A DNA stretch of 64,000 nucleotides, from NCBI RefSeq assembly GCF_003201475.1, contig NZ_QJJK01000011.1, positions 1 through 64,000 of the forward strand. The letters run 5' to 3'. Of this stretch, positions 30,096 through 39,561 are shown one piece after another (within the stretch, counting starts at the first letter, position 1; every line of letters begins with the position of its first letter). Made by a program: the position numbers and the translations under genes. This stretch comes from Chelatococcus asaccharovorans. Lineage in GTDB: Bacteria; Pseudomonadota; Alphaproteobacteria; Rhizobiales; Beijerinckiaceae. The notes beneath the pieces were generated by a model, which saw only the letters and a program-made list of their open reading frames with translations, ran no database searches and had not been told where the DNA came from.

Positions 30096-31298
30096 TCAGG
30101 CGAGGCGCAGCGCCGCTGCGCGATGGAAACGGTGCGCCAGCGCCACAAGGGCACGGTCGGAGCCGGCGGGTCCGAGCAGGGAAAGGCCAATCGGCGCCCC
30201 GTCCTTCTGGGCAACCGGGATCGTCACCTGGGGGAAGCCCGTCAGAGACGCAAACACCGCGAGCCGCTGGGCCCGGGTGCGAAAATCATCGAGTTCGACA
30301 TCGCCGTCGGCCAAGAGCGGGGCAACATCCGGCGCAGACGGCAAGAGGAGGACCCGGTCTGATCCGAGGATACGCGCAAGACGCGCCCGGAATTCATCCC
30401 GCACGATGGAAGCGCTCTCCACCTCGGCATCGGTGACGGCGCGCGCGAAAGCGATGCGCTCGGCCACGCCCGGCCCGAGCGGGGGGCGATAGCGCTCAAT
30501 CAGTGCCCCGAGGCTTGTCCAGGCTTCTCGCCCCTGCAATCGGCGAAAGGCCACGACCAGATCGCCGATGTCCGAAACATCGAAATCCTGTCCGCGGATA
30601 TCACCGATCCGCAGCGTTGCGCGCTGGATCGCCGCTCGGAGCGCCGCGGCCGCCGTCGGATCGGCGAACGCGAACACATCGTCCGCGAGATGAAGCTCCG
30701 GCTCGTCGCCGAGCGGCGACGTATCTTCGCCGAGCAGCACGTCGGCCACAGTCTCGAACAGGACGGCATCGCGGGTGAACCAGCCCGCGGTGTCGAAACT
30801 CGGCGCCATCGGTGCAGCCCCCTCGAGGGAAAGCCTGCCGTGGGTCGGGCGGATGGAGAACAGCCCGCAGAAACTGCCGGGAAAGCGTGTCGATCCGCCC
30901 GTATCGCTGCCGAGCCCGATATCCGCGAGACCGCCCGCGACCGCTGATGCCGAGCCGGAGGACGAACCGCCCGGCACCCGGTCCGGCGCGGCTGCATTCA
31001 CCGGCGTCCCGAAATGGGCGTTCTTGCCGATCATCGAATAGGCGAACTCATCGCAGATGGTCTTACCGACGAATTGGGCTCCCGCTTCGAGAAGCTGCCG
31101 AACCACCGGGGCCGTCGTCGCGCTCACGCCAGAGGCGGCGAGGAACACCGGGCTTCCCATGCTGGTCGGATAACCCGTCACATCGAAGAGATCCTTCACG
31201 GCCAGCCGTTGCCCCGCCAACGGCCCGCTGGCCGCCGATGCAACGGGCACGTCGGGATACGGCATGAAGGCACGCAGCGAATCGTCGGCAACTGGCAT
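30096..31298 (-). CDS. Amidase (amidase-signature family)
   Basis: A 400-residue amidase-signature hydrolase from ATG 31298 (MPVADDSLRAFMPYP), preceded by AGAGAGGAA. The Ser-cisSer-Lys triad is visible: Lys in LAVKDLFDVTGYPT, then the Gly/Ser loop VPGGSSSGSASAVAGG and SDTGGSTRFPGSFCG with the catalytic serines. Members hydrolyse amides of many kinds, including indole-acetamide and plant amides; the substrate here is unknown. It is followed by a DUF1045 protein on the same strand. No export signal is seen, so it is cytoplasmic. Confidence 0.9.
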   Translation of the reverse strand: MPVADDSLRAFMPYPDVPVASAASGPLAGQRLAVKDLFDVTGYPTSMGSPVFLAASGVSATTAPVVRQLLEAGAQFVGKTICDEFAYSMIGKNAHFGTPVNAAAPDRVPGGSSSGSASAVAGGLADIGLGSDTGGSTRFPGSFCGLFSIRPTHGRLSLEGAAPMAPSFDTAGWFTRDAVLFETVADVLLGEDTSPLGDEPELHLADDVFAFADPTAAAALRAAIQRATLRIGDIRGQDFDVSDIGDLVVAFRRLQGREAWTSLGALIERYRPPLGPGVAERIAFARAVTDAEVESASIVRDEFRARLARILGSDRVLLLPSAPDVAPLLADGDVELDDFRTRAQRLAVFASLTGFPQVTIPVAQKDGAPIGLSLLGPAGSDRALVALAHRFHRAAALRLA

Positions 31299-31709
31299 CT
31301 GCTCGTTCCTCTCTAGCGATCGTGTCCCTCCGATAGAAGCAGAACTGGCTCCATCCCGCCATGGCTGGGGAGGCACGTCGGGGATGCGCCACCAGCGACG
31401 CAACCCGATTTCCGGAGCAAGGCCGGCCGGTCGCATCGTCGCAAAGCAACCCCTAGACGCATCGCGCCGCCTATTCAATTAAAAATTGTACACAGTGCCA
31501 TACGACGATCGCCAGGCCATCCCTTTCGCATTCATAAGGCTCCGATGCGCATCACGCTCATGGCCATCATGACATCACCAAGCATGACATCACGATGTCA
31601 CCAGCCGACGTCCGCGCATGTTGCCGCTGCCGCCCCTTTGCGGTAGTGGAGAGACGGCCTTGTCCAAGCTCTGATACTTTCGATCGATCGTCCGTCGCGA
31701 GGAACGTCC

Positions 31710-31961
31710 GTGCCGAACACCAACCGCCTCAGCCTGAAAAGCCTCCTCACCGTGGGAAGCGCGATCGTTCTCGTCGCGGTTGAGCTCTTGTGCGTCGCGC
31801 TTGCCGGCGGATGGGCCCTTGCCGGGCTGTTCCAGCTCGGCACCACGGTCGAGTATATCTTCATGGGCCTATTCACCCTGCTCGCCCTGTGGGCGATCGT
31901 CGCCTTCGCGCGCAATGCCCTGAAGGTCGAACCGATTTTCGGATCGGATTCCCGCGGGTAA
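31710..31961 (+). CDS. Small two-helix membrane protein
   Basis: An 83-residue protein starting at GTG 31710 behind GAGGAAC. Two hydrophobic helices span about residues 12-37 and 46-67, with a short loop between, and a short charged C-terminal tail. No family is recognised. It lies 110 bp upstream of the opgG/opgD pair on the same strand. The 230-bp stretch before it contains no gene; it contains two direct copies of CATGACATCAC near 31570-31590. Confidence 0.65.
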   Translation: MPNTNRLSLKSLLTVGSAIVLVAVELLCVALAGGWALAGLFQLGTTVEYIFMGLFTLLALWAIVAFARNALKVEPIFGSDSRG

Positions 31962-32070
31962 TCGGCGTCCGTCACGGGTCCGGCAACGTGCGACCATGCT
32001 CGCGCCACGATTGCAGGCAAAAGGGCTACTATAACCCCGCGTTGTTCCCCAGCCCTGTTGAAACGGCTCC

Positions 32071-33672
32071 ATGGATCCAAGCAAAGCGCTCTTCAACCGC
32101 CGCACCTTCCTCGCCTCGGCGACCGGCGCTGCCCTCGTGGCAGCCACGGGCCTCCCGTCCAGGGCCGCCGCGAATGGCCTGAAGCTCGGCACAGCCGCTC
32201 CGTTCTCCTATGAAGCCCTGATCGCCCGGGCAAAGGACATGGCCGGCCAGCCCTATGTGGCGCCCAGGCGCCCGCCCGGGGATGTCCTCGACAAGCTCAC
32301 CTATGAGGAACACGGCAAGATCCACTTCAATACGGATCACGCGCTGTTCGGCGAAGGGCCAGGCCGCTATCCCGTCACCTTCTTCCATCTTGGCAAGTTC
32401 TTTCAGACCCCGGTCGCGATGCATGTGGTGTCGAAGGACGAGGCCCGGGAAATCATCTACGACGATTCCTATTTCAACATGCCGCCGGACAGCCCGGCGC
32501 ATGCCCTGCCCCCCGGCAGTGGGTTCTCCGGCTTCCGCTTCCAGGAAAGCCGCTTCGACGACAAGTTGGACTGGCGACGCAACGACTGGGTGGCCTTCCT
32601 CGGCGCCTCCTATTTCCGCGCGATCGGCGAATTGTTCCAATACGGCCTCTCCGCCCGCGGCATCGCCATCGATGTAGCCGTTGCGGGGAAGCCGGAGGAA
32701 TTTCCCGACTTCACCCATTTCTATTTCGACACCCCGGCCGAGAACGGCGATACTGTCACCGTCTACGCGCTCCTCGATGGCCCGAGCGTGGCCGGCGCCT
32801 ACCGTTTCGTGATGAACCGCACGTCCGGCGTCATCATGGATATCGACACCCACATCTTCCTGCGCAAGGACGTAGCGCGCCTTGGCATCGCGCCGCTCAC
32901 CTCGATGTTCTGGTACGGCGAAGCGAAAAAGCCCACTGCCGTGGACTGGCGCCCCGAAGTCCATGATTCCGACGGCCTGGCCCTCTGGACAGGCAGCGGC
33001 GAGCGCATCTGGCGGCCCCTGAACAACCCGGGCCGCACCGGCGTCTCCGCCTTCGGCGATGACGACCCGCGCGGCTTCGGGCTTTTGCAGCGCGACCGAG
33101 CCTTCGAACACTATCTCGACGGTGTCCACTACGAGCGGCGACCGAGCCTCTGGGTGGAACCGCTCGGCGAGTGGGGCAAAGGCGCGATTGAACTCGTCGA
33201 GATCCCGACCGACGACGAGATCCACGACAATATCGTCGCCATGTGGGTCCCCGAGGGCGACGCCAAGGCCGGTGCCAGCTACCACTACGCCTATCGCCTG
33301 CATTGGCGCGCCGATGAGCCGTTCCCGACACCGCTCGGACGCAGCATAGCGACGCGGCTCGGCAATGGCGGCCAGCCCGGGCAGCCCCGTCCGAAGGGCG
33401 TGCGCAAATTCATGGTGGAGTTCATCGGTGGGCCGCTCGCCAACCTCCCCTACGGCGTCAAGCCGGAGGCGGTGCTCTGGGCTTCGCGCGGCACGTTTTC
33501 CTACATCTTCACGGAAGCCGTGCCCGATGACGTGCCGGGTCACTGGCGCGCCCAGTTCGACCTGACGGTCGAAGGCAGCGATCCCGTCGACATGCGCCTG
33601 TTCCTGAAAGCAGGCGACAAGGTTCTGACGGAAACCTGGCTTTACCAGTACAATCCCTTCGGTAATGTCTGA
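32071..33672 (+). CDS. Periplasmic glucan biosynthesis protein, OpgG/OpgD family (paralogue 1)
   Basis: A 533-residue protein with a twin-arginine signal (NRRTFLASATGAALVAATG) and the MdoG domain over residues about 40-530. Conserved landmarks are FLGASYFRAIG, YGLSARGIAID, HDSDGLALWTGSGERIWRPL and the C-terminal VDMRLFLKAG..LTETWLYQY. The family (OpgG, OpgD; glycoside hydrolase group GH186) trims and branches osmoregulated periplasmic beta-glucans made by OpgH. The Tat signal favours an OpgD-like identity. It is followed after 45 bp by a second paralogue. No opgH lies nearby. Confidence 0.92.
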   Translation: MDPSKALFNRRTFLASATGAALVAATGLPSRAAANGLKLGTAAPFSYEALIARAKDMAGQPYVAPRRPPGDVLDKLTYEEHGKIHFNTDHALFGEGPGRYPVTFFHLGKFFQTPVAMHVVSKDEAREIIYDDSYFNMPPDSPAHALPPGSGFSGFRFQESRFDDKLDWRRNDWVAFLGASYFRAIGELFQYGLSARGIAIDVAVAGKPEEFPDFTHFYFDTPAENGDTVTVYALLDGPSVAGAYRFVMNRTSGVIMDIDTHIFLRKDVARLGIAPLTSMFWYGEAKKPTAVDWRPEVHDSDGLALWTGSGERIWRPLNNPGRTGVSAFGDDDPRGFGLLQRDRAFEHYLDGVHYERRPSLWVEPLGEWGKGAIELVEIPTDDEIHDNIVAMWVPEGDAKAGASYHYAYRLHWRADEPFPTPLGRSIATRLGNGGQPGQPRPKGVRKFMVEFIGGPLANLPYGVKPEAVLWASRGTFSYIFTEAVPDDVPGHWRAQFDLTVEGSDPVDMRLFLKAGDKVLTETWLYQYNPFGNV

Positions 33673-33717
33673 TTTCGAGACGCGTTCCTTCGGGCGCATC
33701 CGCCGAGAGTAAGTATC

Positions 33718-35310
33718 GTGTCCCTACTGAACCGACGTATGCTTGGCCAGATCATGGTCGCGGGCCTCGCGGCCCAAGCGCTTGGAACAGCCGGCCTGAG
33801 CACTGCTGCCATCGCGCAGCAGGCCGGTGGGCTGAAGTTCGGCCGTTCCCGGCCCTTCTCCTATGACTGGCTGCGCAAATATGCGGCCGACCTCGCCGCC
33901 AAGCCCTACCAGTCGCCCCCGCGGCCTGACCCCGCGATCGTGTCCAGGATCGACTACGACGCCCACGGCAAGCTGAAATTCAAGACGGACTACGCCCTCT
34001 TTGCCGATGGCAAGTCGCCCTTCCCCATCACCTTCATGCATGTGGGGCAGTTCTTCCCGAAGACCGTGCAGATGTTCGCGGTCGCCGGCGGCAAGGCGCG
34101 GGAGATCCTCTACCAGCCCGACTATTTCACCATGAACGAAGACCATGTCGCCCAGAAACTGCCCGCCCAGCCCTCGGCTTTCGCCGGCTTCTGGGTGCGC
34201 GAGCCGGGCAAGGACTGGGCAGACAAGGAGCCTTGGGTCACCTTTCTCGGCGCGTCCTATTTCCGCGGGGTGGGCGAACTCGGCCAGGTCGGGCTGTCGG
34301 CGCGCGGCATCGCGGTCACGCCCGGCGCAGGCGTGCCGGAGGAGTTTCCGGATTTCACCGCCTTCTGGTTCGTGCCCTCCCCGGCCGACAGCGATTCCGT
34401 GACGGTCTACGCCCTCCTCGACGGGCCGAGCCTCGCCGGCGCCTATCGCTTCGTCATGCACCGCACGCGCGGCGTCGTGATGGACATCGATGCTCGGCTT
34501 TTCCTGCGGCAACCGATCGCGCGGATCGGCATCGCGCCCTTGACGTCGATGTATTGGTTTTCCGAGACGGCGAAGGCGGCGGCGGTGGACTGGCGGCCCG
34601 AGGTGCATGATTCCGATGGCCTCGCGATCTGGACAGGCTCCGGCGAGCGGATCTGGCGCCCCCTGAACAACCCGACCTCGATCGTCATATCGAGCTTCCT
34701 CGACAACAACCCGCGCGGCTTCGGCCTGATGCAGCGCGATCGCGACTTCGACAATTACCAGGACGGCGTACGCTACCAATTGCGCCCCTCCGCCTGGGTG
34801 GAACCCAAGGGGAGCTGGGGCAAAGGCTCCGTACAGCTCATCGAACTGCCGACCGACGACGAGATTCACGACAATATCGTCGCCTATTGGAACCCGGCCG
34901 AGCCGACCAAGGCCGGCGACGCGCTCGATTTCGCCTACCGTCTGCACTGGCTGGCCGACGAGCCCCATCCCTCGCCGCTCGCCCGCTGCATCGCGACGCG
35001 GCTCAGCGGCGCCAATACGCCGGGGCAGCAGCGTCCGGAGGGCGTGCGCCGCTTCATGGTGGAATTCGCGGGCGAGCCCCTCGCGGCACTGCCGCCGAAT
35101 GTCGCACCGGAGCCTGTTCTGTGGGCTTCACGCGGGGAGTTCAGCCGCGCCTTCACCCAGCCGGTACCCGGCAACAATCCCGGACGCTGGCGGGCGCAGT
35201 TCGACCTTGCCGTCAACGGCACCGACCCCGTCGACATGCGCCTGTTCCTGCGGTCCGGTGACGCCGTCCTCAGCGAGACCTGGCTTTACCAGTACCGCCC
35301 GTTCTCATGA
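33718..35310 (+). CDS. Periplasmic glucan biosynthesis protein, OpgG/OpgD family (paralogue 2)
   Basis: A 530-residue paralogue of the preceding gene, starting at GTG 33718. It carries an Arg-Arg signal sequence (LNRRMLGQIMVAGLAAQAL) with cleavage after AIAQ. The same landmarks recur: FLGASYFRGVGELGQVGL, HDSDGLAIWTGSGERIWRPL, NPRGFGLMQRDRDFDNYQDG and FLRSGDAVLSETWLYQY. The pair probably acts together on periplasmic beta-1,2-glucan, with different substrate steps. The two proteins align nearly end to end and likely arose by tandem duplication. Confidence 0.92.
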   Translation: MSLLNRRMLGQIMVAGLAAQALGTAGLSTAAIAQQAGGLKFGRSRPFSYDWLRKYAADLAAKPYQSPPRPDPAIVSRIDYDAHGKLKFKTDYALFADGKSPFPITFMHVGQFFPKTVQMFAVAGGKAREILYQPDYFTMNEDHVAQKLPAQPSAFAGFWVREPGKDWADKEPWVTFLGASYFRGVGELGQVGLSARGIAVTPGAGVPEEFPDFTAFWFVPSPADSDSVTVYALLDGPSLAGAYRFVMHRTRGVVMDIDARLFLRQPIARIGIAPLTSMYWFSETAKAAAVDWRPEVHDSDGLAIWTGSGERIWRPLNNPTSIVISSFLDNNPRGFGLMQRDRDFDNYQDGVRYQLRPSAWVEPKGSWGKGSVQLIELPTDDEIHDNIVAYWNPAEPTKAGDALDFAYRLHWLADEPHPSPLARCIATRLSGANTPGQQRPEGVRRFMVEFAGEPLAALPPNVAPEPVLWASRGEFSRAFTQPVPGNNPGRWRAQFDLAVNGTDPVDMRLFLRSGDAVLSETWLYQYRPFS

Positions 35311-35417
35311 CGGTCGCGATGGGCCGCGCAGGTCGCGGCCGATCGCCGAATGCGCGTGGCCGTCCCTCCCAGCGGCAGGACGCGCATTGACTCTGCCTTC
35401 GTCTCGTGATGAGTTTT

Positions 35418-35435
35418 GTTACGTTAGAACATTTC
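35418..35435. promoter_or_regulatory. Candidate Zur operator
   Basis: GTTACGTTAGAACATTTC lies before the zinc-uptake genes. Read in reverse, GAAATGTTcTAacgTAAC matches the enterobacterial Zur box GAAATGTTATAnTATAACATTTC at both outer arms, with mismatches at the centre. It lies 13 bases before the microprotein ATG. Confidence 0.5.
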
Positions 35436-35447
35436 CCCGTTGATCGC

Positions 35448-35591
35448 ATGGTTCCGCACCACCATCACCACCACCCCGTCGCTCTCACGCCAACGGCCTC
35501 GCTTCTGCGCATTTCGGCCTGGCAGCGCCTTGCCATGTGCGCCGTGCTGATCGCGGTCTTGTGGGCGGCGGTGGCACTGGTGTTGGGATGA
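35448..35591 (+). CDS. His-rich single-helix membrane microprotein
   Basis: A 47-residue protein (from ATG 35448) with six consecutive His near the N-terminus (MVPHHHHHHPVALTPTASLL) and one transmembrane helix (CAVLIAVLWAAVALVLG). The stop TGA overlaps the ATG of znuC as ATGA, so the two are translationally coupled. Position and His run suggest a zinc-binding accessory to the transporter, either as a docking site or as a membrane-anchored buffer. A start at 35406 would overlap the putative Zur site, so the later ATG is preferred. No named family is recognised. Confidence 0.7.
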   Translation: MVPHHHHHHPVALTPTASLLRISAWQRLAMCAVLIAVLWAAVALVLG

Positions 35592-36367
35592 GCGCCCTGT
35601 CCGCCAACGCGCCCTCATCGACGACCGCGAAACCCGTCATTGGCTTCGACGATGTCACGTTGGGCTACGACCGCCATCCGGCCGTCCATCATCTCAATGG
35701 GGGGATTGCGGCAGGAAGCCTTACGGCTATTGTCGGTCCGAACGGCGCCGGCAAATCCACGCTGCTCAAGGGTATCATGGGCGCGCTGCGGCCGCTCGAC
35801 GGCGGCATCCGGCTGGGCTGCCGGCGCGCCAATATCGCCTATCTTCCGCAGGCGATGGACATTGACCGCAGCTTCCCGATAACCGTCTTTGACCTCGTGG
35901 CCATGGGGCTGTGGCGGCAGGCCGGCCTCTTCGGCGGGATCGGCCGCGCCCAGCGTCGGGCGATCGAGGAGGCTTTGGCCGCGGTCGGACTGTCCGGGTT
36001 CGAACGGCGCACCATAGGCACACTCTCCGGCGGACAGATGCAGCGTGCGCTTTTCGCGCGCCTCTTGCTCCAGGATGCCGAGCTCATCCTGCTCGATGAG
36101 CCTTTCACCGCCATCGATGCGAAGACCACGCTCGACCTCATCGATCTCGTGCATCGCTGGCACCGTGAAAAGCGCACGGTGGTCGCAGTGCTGCATGACC
36201 TCGACCTCGTGCGCCGCGCTTTTCCGGAGACGCTCCTTCTGGCGCGCGAACCCGTCGCCTGGGGCGCGACCCAGGACGTGCTCATCGCGGATAATCTGCT
36301 GCGCGCCCGCAGGATGATCGAATCGCATGATCCGGATGCGGCCTACTGCGAACGGACCGCTGCCTGA
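35588..36367 (+). CDS. znuC: Zinc ABC transporter, ATP-binding protein
   Basis: A 259-residue ABC ATPase. Walker A is VGPNGAGKSTLL (about residue 50), the signature is GTLSGGQMQRALFAR, Walker B is ELILLDEPFTAID, and the switch His lies in VAVLHDLDLV. The gene start overlaps the His-rich microprotein (ATGA) and its stop lies one base before the permease ATG, giving a tight operon with znuB and, after 86 bp, znuA. The metal is inferred as zinc from the His-rich binding protein; manganese is possible. Cytoplasmic face of the inner membrane. Confidence 0.92.
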   Translation: MSALSANAPSSTTAKPVIGFDDVTLGYDRHPAVHHLNGGIAAGSLTAIVGPNGAGKSTLLKGIMGALRPLDGGIRLGCRRANIAYLPQAMDIDRSFPITVFDLVAMGLWRQAGLFGGIGRAQRRAIEEALAAVGLSGFERRTIGTLSGGQMQRALFARLLLQDAELILLDEPFTAIDAKTTLDLIDLVHRWHREKRTVVAVLHDLDLVRRAFPETLLLAREPVAWGATQDVLIADNLLRARRMIESHDPDAAYCERTAA

Positions 36368-36368
36368 C

Positions 36369-37238
36369 ATGCTGTACGATCTTGTCCTGGCGCCCTTTGT
36401 CGAATTCGACTTCATGCGGCGCGCCCTCGTCGGCACGCTGGCCCTTGCCCTGGGCGCTGGCCCCGTCGGCGTCTTCCTGATGCTGCGCCGCATGAGCCTG
36501 ACCGGCGACGCCATGGCCCATGCCGTGCTGCCCGGCGCCGCCGTCGGCTACCTTCTCTACGGGCTCTGGCTGCCGGCCATGACGCTCGGCGGTCTCATCG
36601 TTGGCTTCGCAGTCGCGCTGCTGTCGGGCCTCGTCGCCCGTGTCACGGCGCTCCGGGAAGATGCCTCCCTCGCCGGCTTCTACCTGATATCGCTGGCCCT
36701 CGGCGTCACGCTCGTCTCGCTGCGCGGCTCGAATGTCGACCTGCTCCATGTCTTGTTCGGCTCAGTGCTTGCCCTTGATGATGCCGCGCTCATCCTGATC
36801 GCCGGCATCACCACCGTCACGCTCGTCGCGCTCGCGCTGATCTATCGCCCGCTGGTGCTGGAATGCGTCGACCCCACCTTCCTCGCCTCGGTGAGCCGGG
36901 CCGGTGGGCCGAGCCACCTCATTTTTCTGGCCTTGGTCGTGCTCAATCTGGTGGGCGGCTTCCAGGCCCTCGGCACCCTTCTCGCCGTCGGGCTGATGAT
37001 GCTCCCGGCGACCAGCGCCCGCCTGTGGACCTCGGAGATAACGGGCCTGATCGTGCTGGCGACACTGATAGGGATGCTGTCCGGCCTCGTCGGAATCATC
37101 ATCTCCTATCACACCAGCCTGCCGACCGGTCCCTGTATCATCCTGGTCGCCGGCGGCGTGCACATTGCCTCGCTCGTCTTCGGCCGAGCAGGCGGACTCA
37201 TCTGGCGCCTCATACCGCAGCGCCACCTCACGGCCTGA
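36369..37238 (+). CDS. znuB: Zinc ABC transporter, permease
   Basis: A 289-residue ABC-3 type permease with eight to nine hydrophobic helices. The start ATG 36369 gives MLYDLVLAPFVEFDFMRRAL. The cytoplasmic coupling region with the LLRRMSLTGDAMAHAVLPG segment (residues about 35-55) is typical of zinc and manganese permeases. One base separates it from the ATPase stop, consistent with coupled translation. It forms the channel for the ion delivered by the downstream binding protein. Confidence 0.92.
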   Translation: MLYDLVLAPFVEFDFMRRALVGTLALALGAGPVGVFLMLRRMSLTGDAMAHAVLPGAAVGYLLYGLWLPAMTLGGLIVGFAVALLSGLVARVTALREDASLAGFYLISLALGVTLVSLRGSNVDLLHVLFGSVLALDDAALILIAGITTVTLVALALIYRPLVLECVDPTFLASVSRAGGPSHLIFLALVVLNLVGGFQALGTLLAVGLMMLPATSARLWTSEITGLIVLATLIGMLSGLVGIIISYHTSLPTGPCIILVAGGVHIASLVFGRAGGLIWRLIPQRHLTA

Positions 37239-37324
37239 CCGTTCGCGGCGCCCGCGATCGTCGAAGGCATTCGATCTCCCACAAGGCCAACCCTCGCTGG
37301 CCTGATGGTTTTGAAGGACAAACC

Positions 37325-38326
37325 ATGCCCACGAAGCGCAATGTTATATCATTTGGAATGGCTGCCCTCGTCATGGGCGGCCTGTCCCTCGCTCCATCTC
37401 CGTCATGGGCGGCCGACACCCCTTTGCCGGTGGTGGCGAGCTTCTCCATCCTGGGTGATTTCGTGCGCAACGTCGGTGGCGACCGGGTTGCCGTCGAGGT
37501 GCTGGTCGGGCCGGACGGCGACGCCCATGTGTTTTCACCCTCGCCGGCCGACGCGCGCAAGGTTGCCGCGGCCAAGCTTGTGGTGGTCAACGGCCTCGGC
37601 TTCGAGGGATGGATGCCGCGCCTCGTCAAGTCCGCGGGCTCGAAAGCGCCGCAGATCGTCGCGACCAAGGGCATCACGCCCCTGAGCGGCGAGGATGATG
37701 ATGATGACGGCCATGATCACGGCAAGGGCGGCCATAAGGCCGGGGCCAAGGAGGCCCATGGACATGCCCATAAGAACGATCATGGGCACGACCATGGCCC
37801 GGATGATCCGCACGCCTGGCAGTCGGTTGCCAATGCCGCAATTTATATCCGCAACATCCGTGACGGGCTGATCGCCGCCGACCCTGCCGGCAAGGCGGTC
37901 TACGAGGCGAATGCCGCGCAATATCTCGACAAGCTCTCCGCGCTCGACGCGAAAGTGAAGGCGGCGATCGCCTCCATTCCGGAGGACCGCCGCCGCATCG
38001 TCACCTCGCATGACGCCTTCGCCTATTTCGCCAACGCCTATGGGCTGAAGGTGCTGCCGCCGCAGGGGGTTTCATCGGAGACGGAGGCATCCGCGAAGGA
38101 TGTCGCGGCGATCATCCGGCAGATCAAGGCGGAGAAGATTCCGGCGGTCTTCCTGGAGAACATCAGCGATCCTCGCCTGATGAACCAAATCGCCAAGGAA
38201 ACCGGCGCCCGGATCGGCGGCACCGTCTATTCCGATGCCCTGTCGGGACCGAGCGAACCGGCGCCGACCTATATCGATATGATGGAACATAACGTCAAAG
38301 CTTTCACCGACGCGCTCAAGCCATAA
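37325..38326 (+). CDS. znuA: Zinc ABC transporter, periplasmic binding protein
   Basis: A 333-residue cluster A-I binding protein. A signal peptide ends near SPSWAADTP. Metal ligands expected in the family appear in DAHVFSPSP (His) and DDPHAWQSV (His), with HDAFAYFANAYG further on. Between them lies a long Asp/His-rich loop (residues about 120-155) with many HDHG and HGHD repeats, typical of high-affinity zinc binders and used to shuttle zinc. It is the third gene of the znu unit. The 174-bp gap to the following GTPase gene shows no clear terminator. Confidence 0.94.
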   Translation: MPTKRNVISFGMAALVMGGLSLAPSPSWAADTPLPVVASFSILGDFVRNVGGDRVAVEVLVGPDGDAHVFSPSPADARKVAAAKLVVVNGLGFEGWMPRLVKSAGSKAPQIVATKGITPLSGEDDDDDGHDHGKGGHKAGAKEAHGHAHKNDHGHDHGPDDPHAWQSVANAAIYIRNIRDGLIAADPAGKAVYEANAAQYLDKLSALDAKVKAAIASIPEDRRRIVTSHDAFAYFANAYGLKVLPPQGVSSETEASAKDVAAIIRQIKAEKIPAVFLENISDPRLMNQIAKETGARIGGTVYSDALSGPSEPAPTYIDMMEHNVKAFTDALKP

Positions 38327-38500
38327 GAGCCCATCCGTCGGCCGCGTATGGAGCCTCGGTGTCCGGCCGGCGACGGGGCTTGAGCCGGCCGCCTCGGGTG
38401 AATATGTAAGCGCCAGCAGTTGTCCCGACGGGCCGGCGCCTGGCCGACCCCCGACGCTGGCGCGGACCGCGCCCAGCGTCTCCATTTTAGCGGAGCCACC

Positions 38501-39463
38501 ATGTCGGATAAGATCCCCGTTACCGTCCTCACCGGCTATCTCGGGGCGGGCAAGACGACGCTTTTGAACCGCATCCTCTCCGAACCGCACGGCAAGAAAT
38601 TTGCCGTCGTGGTCAACGAGTTCGGCGAGGTCGGCATCGACAACGACCTCGTCGTCGGTGCCGACGAGGAAGTCTTCGAGATGAACAACGGCTGCATCTG
38701 CTGCACCGTGCGCGGCGACCTCATCCGCATCATCGACGGGCTGATGAAGCGCAAGGGCCAGTTCGACGCGATCATCGTCGAGACGACGGGCCTCGCCGAT
38801 CCCGCGCCCGTCGCGCAGACCTTCTTCATGGACGAGGACGTCTCATCGAAGACGCGGCTTGATGCCGTCGTCACCGTGGTCGATGCAAAATGGCTGACCG
38901 AGCGTTTGAAGGACGCGCCCGAGGCGAAGAACCAGGTGGCCTTCGCCGATGTCATCATCCTGAACAAGACCGACCTCGTGACGCCTGAGGAATTGTCGGC
39001 GGTCGAGGCGCAGATCCGCGCCATCAATCCCTATGCGAAGCTGCATCGCACCCAGCGCGCAAGCATCGACATCGCCGAAGTGCTCGGCCGCAACGCCTTC
39101 GATCTCGATCGGGTGCTGGAGCTGGAGCCGGACTTCCTGGAGGAAGGCCATCACCATCACCATGATGAGGATGTGAAGTCCGTATCCTTCACGATCCCTG
39201 GCGATGTCGACCCGGCCAAGTTCATGCCCTGGGTCAACGATCTCGTCCAGCAGGAGGGCGCGAACATCCTGCGCTCCAAGGGTATCCTCGCCTTCCAGGG
39301 CGAGCCCAAGCGCTTCGTCTTTCAGGGCGTGCACATGATCCTCGACGGGGATCTGACCCAGGATTGGAAACCCGGCGAGAAACGGCAATCGAAGATCGTC
39401 TTCATCGGCCGCAATCTCGATCGGGAGGCGCTGAACAAGGGCTTCCTTGCCTGCGCGGCCTGA
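38501..39463 (+). CDS. COG0523 GTPase, CobW-like zinc metallochaperone
   Basis: A 320-residue G3E-family GTPase. Walker A is GYLGAGKTT (residues about 11-19), the metal-site motif is [10 protein letters not shown] with the CxCC signature (about 65-75), the G4 motif is LNKTD, and a His-rich stretch GHHHHHDED lies near residue 220 before the CobW C-terminal domain. In zinc-starved bacteria such proteins (ZngA/YeiR type) deliver zinc to target enzymes at GTP cost. Its position behind znuCBA supports a zinc role over cobalamin. WD40 and a 93-residue gene follow. CobW domain and GTPase assignment is firm; the client is not known. Confidence 0.92.
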   Translation: MSDKIPVTVLTGYLGAGKTTLLNRILSEPHGKKFAVVVNEFGEVGIDNDLVVGADEEVFEMNNGCICCTVRGDLIRIIDGLMKRKGQFDAIIVETTGLADPAPVAQTFFMDEDVSSKTRLDAVVTVVDAKWLTERLKDAPEAKNQVAFADVIILNKTDLVTPEELSAVEAQIRAINPYAKLHRTQRASIDIAEVLGRNAFDLDRVLELEPDFLEEGHHHHHDEDVKSVSFTIPGDVDPAKFMPWVNDLVQQEGANILRSKGILAFQGEPKRFVFQGVHMILDGDLTQDWKPGEKRQSKIVFIGRNLDREALNKGFLACAA

Positions 39464-39561
39464 TCGGTCTAGCTCTGCTCCAGCGCCCGCGATCGGGCCG
39501 GCCACAAGAGCCGTCCCGCTACCCGGGCCGACGTTGTAGCCGCCGGAACTGAAGAGACACT

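Noticed and set aside
31570..31600. Two CATGACATCAC copies before the small membrane protein
   Set aside because: They are adjacent and simple, with no palindrome or spacing that suggests a binding site. They may be a local slippage repeat.
32029..35310. Long minus-strand frames across both opgG/opgD genes
   Set aside because: Each is the mirror of a family member with a Tat signal and conserved domains.
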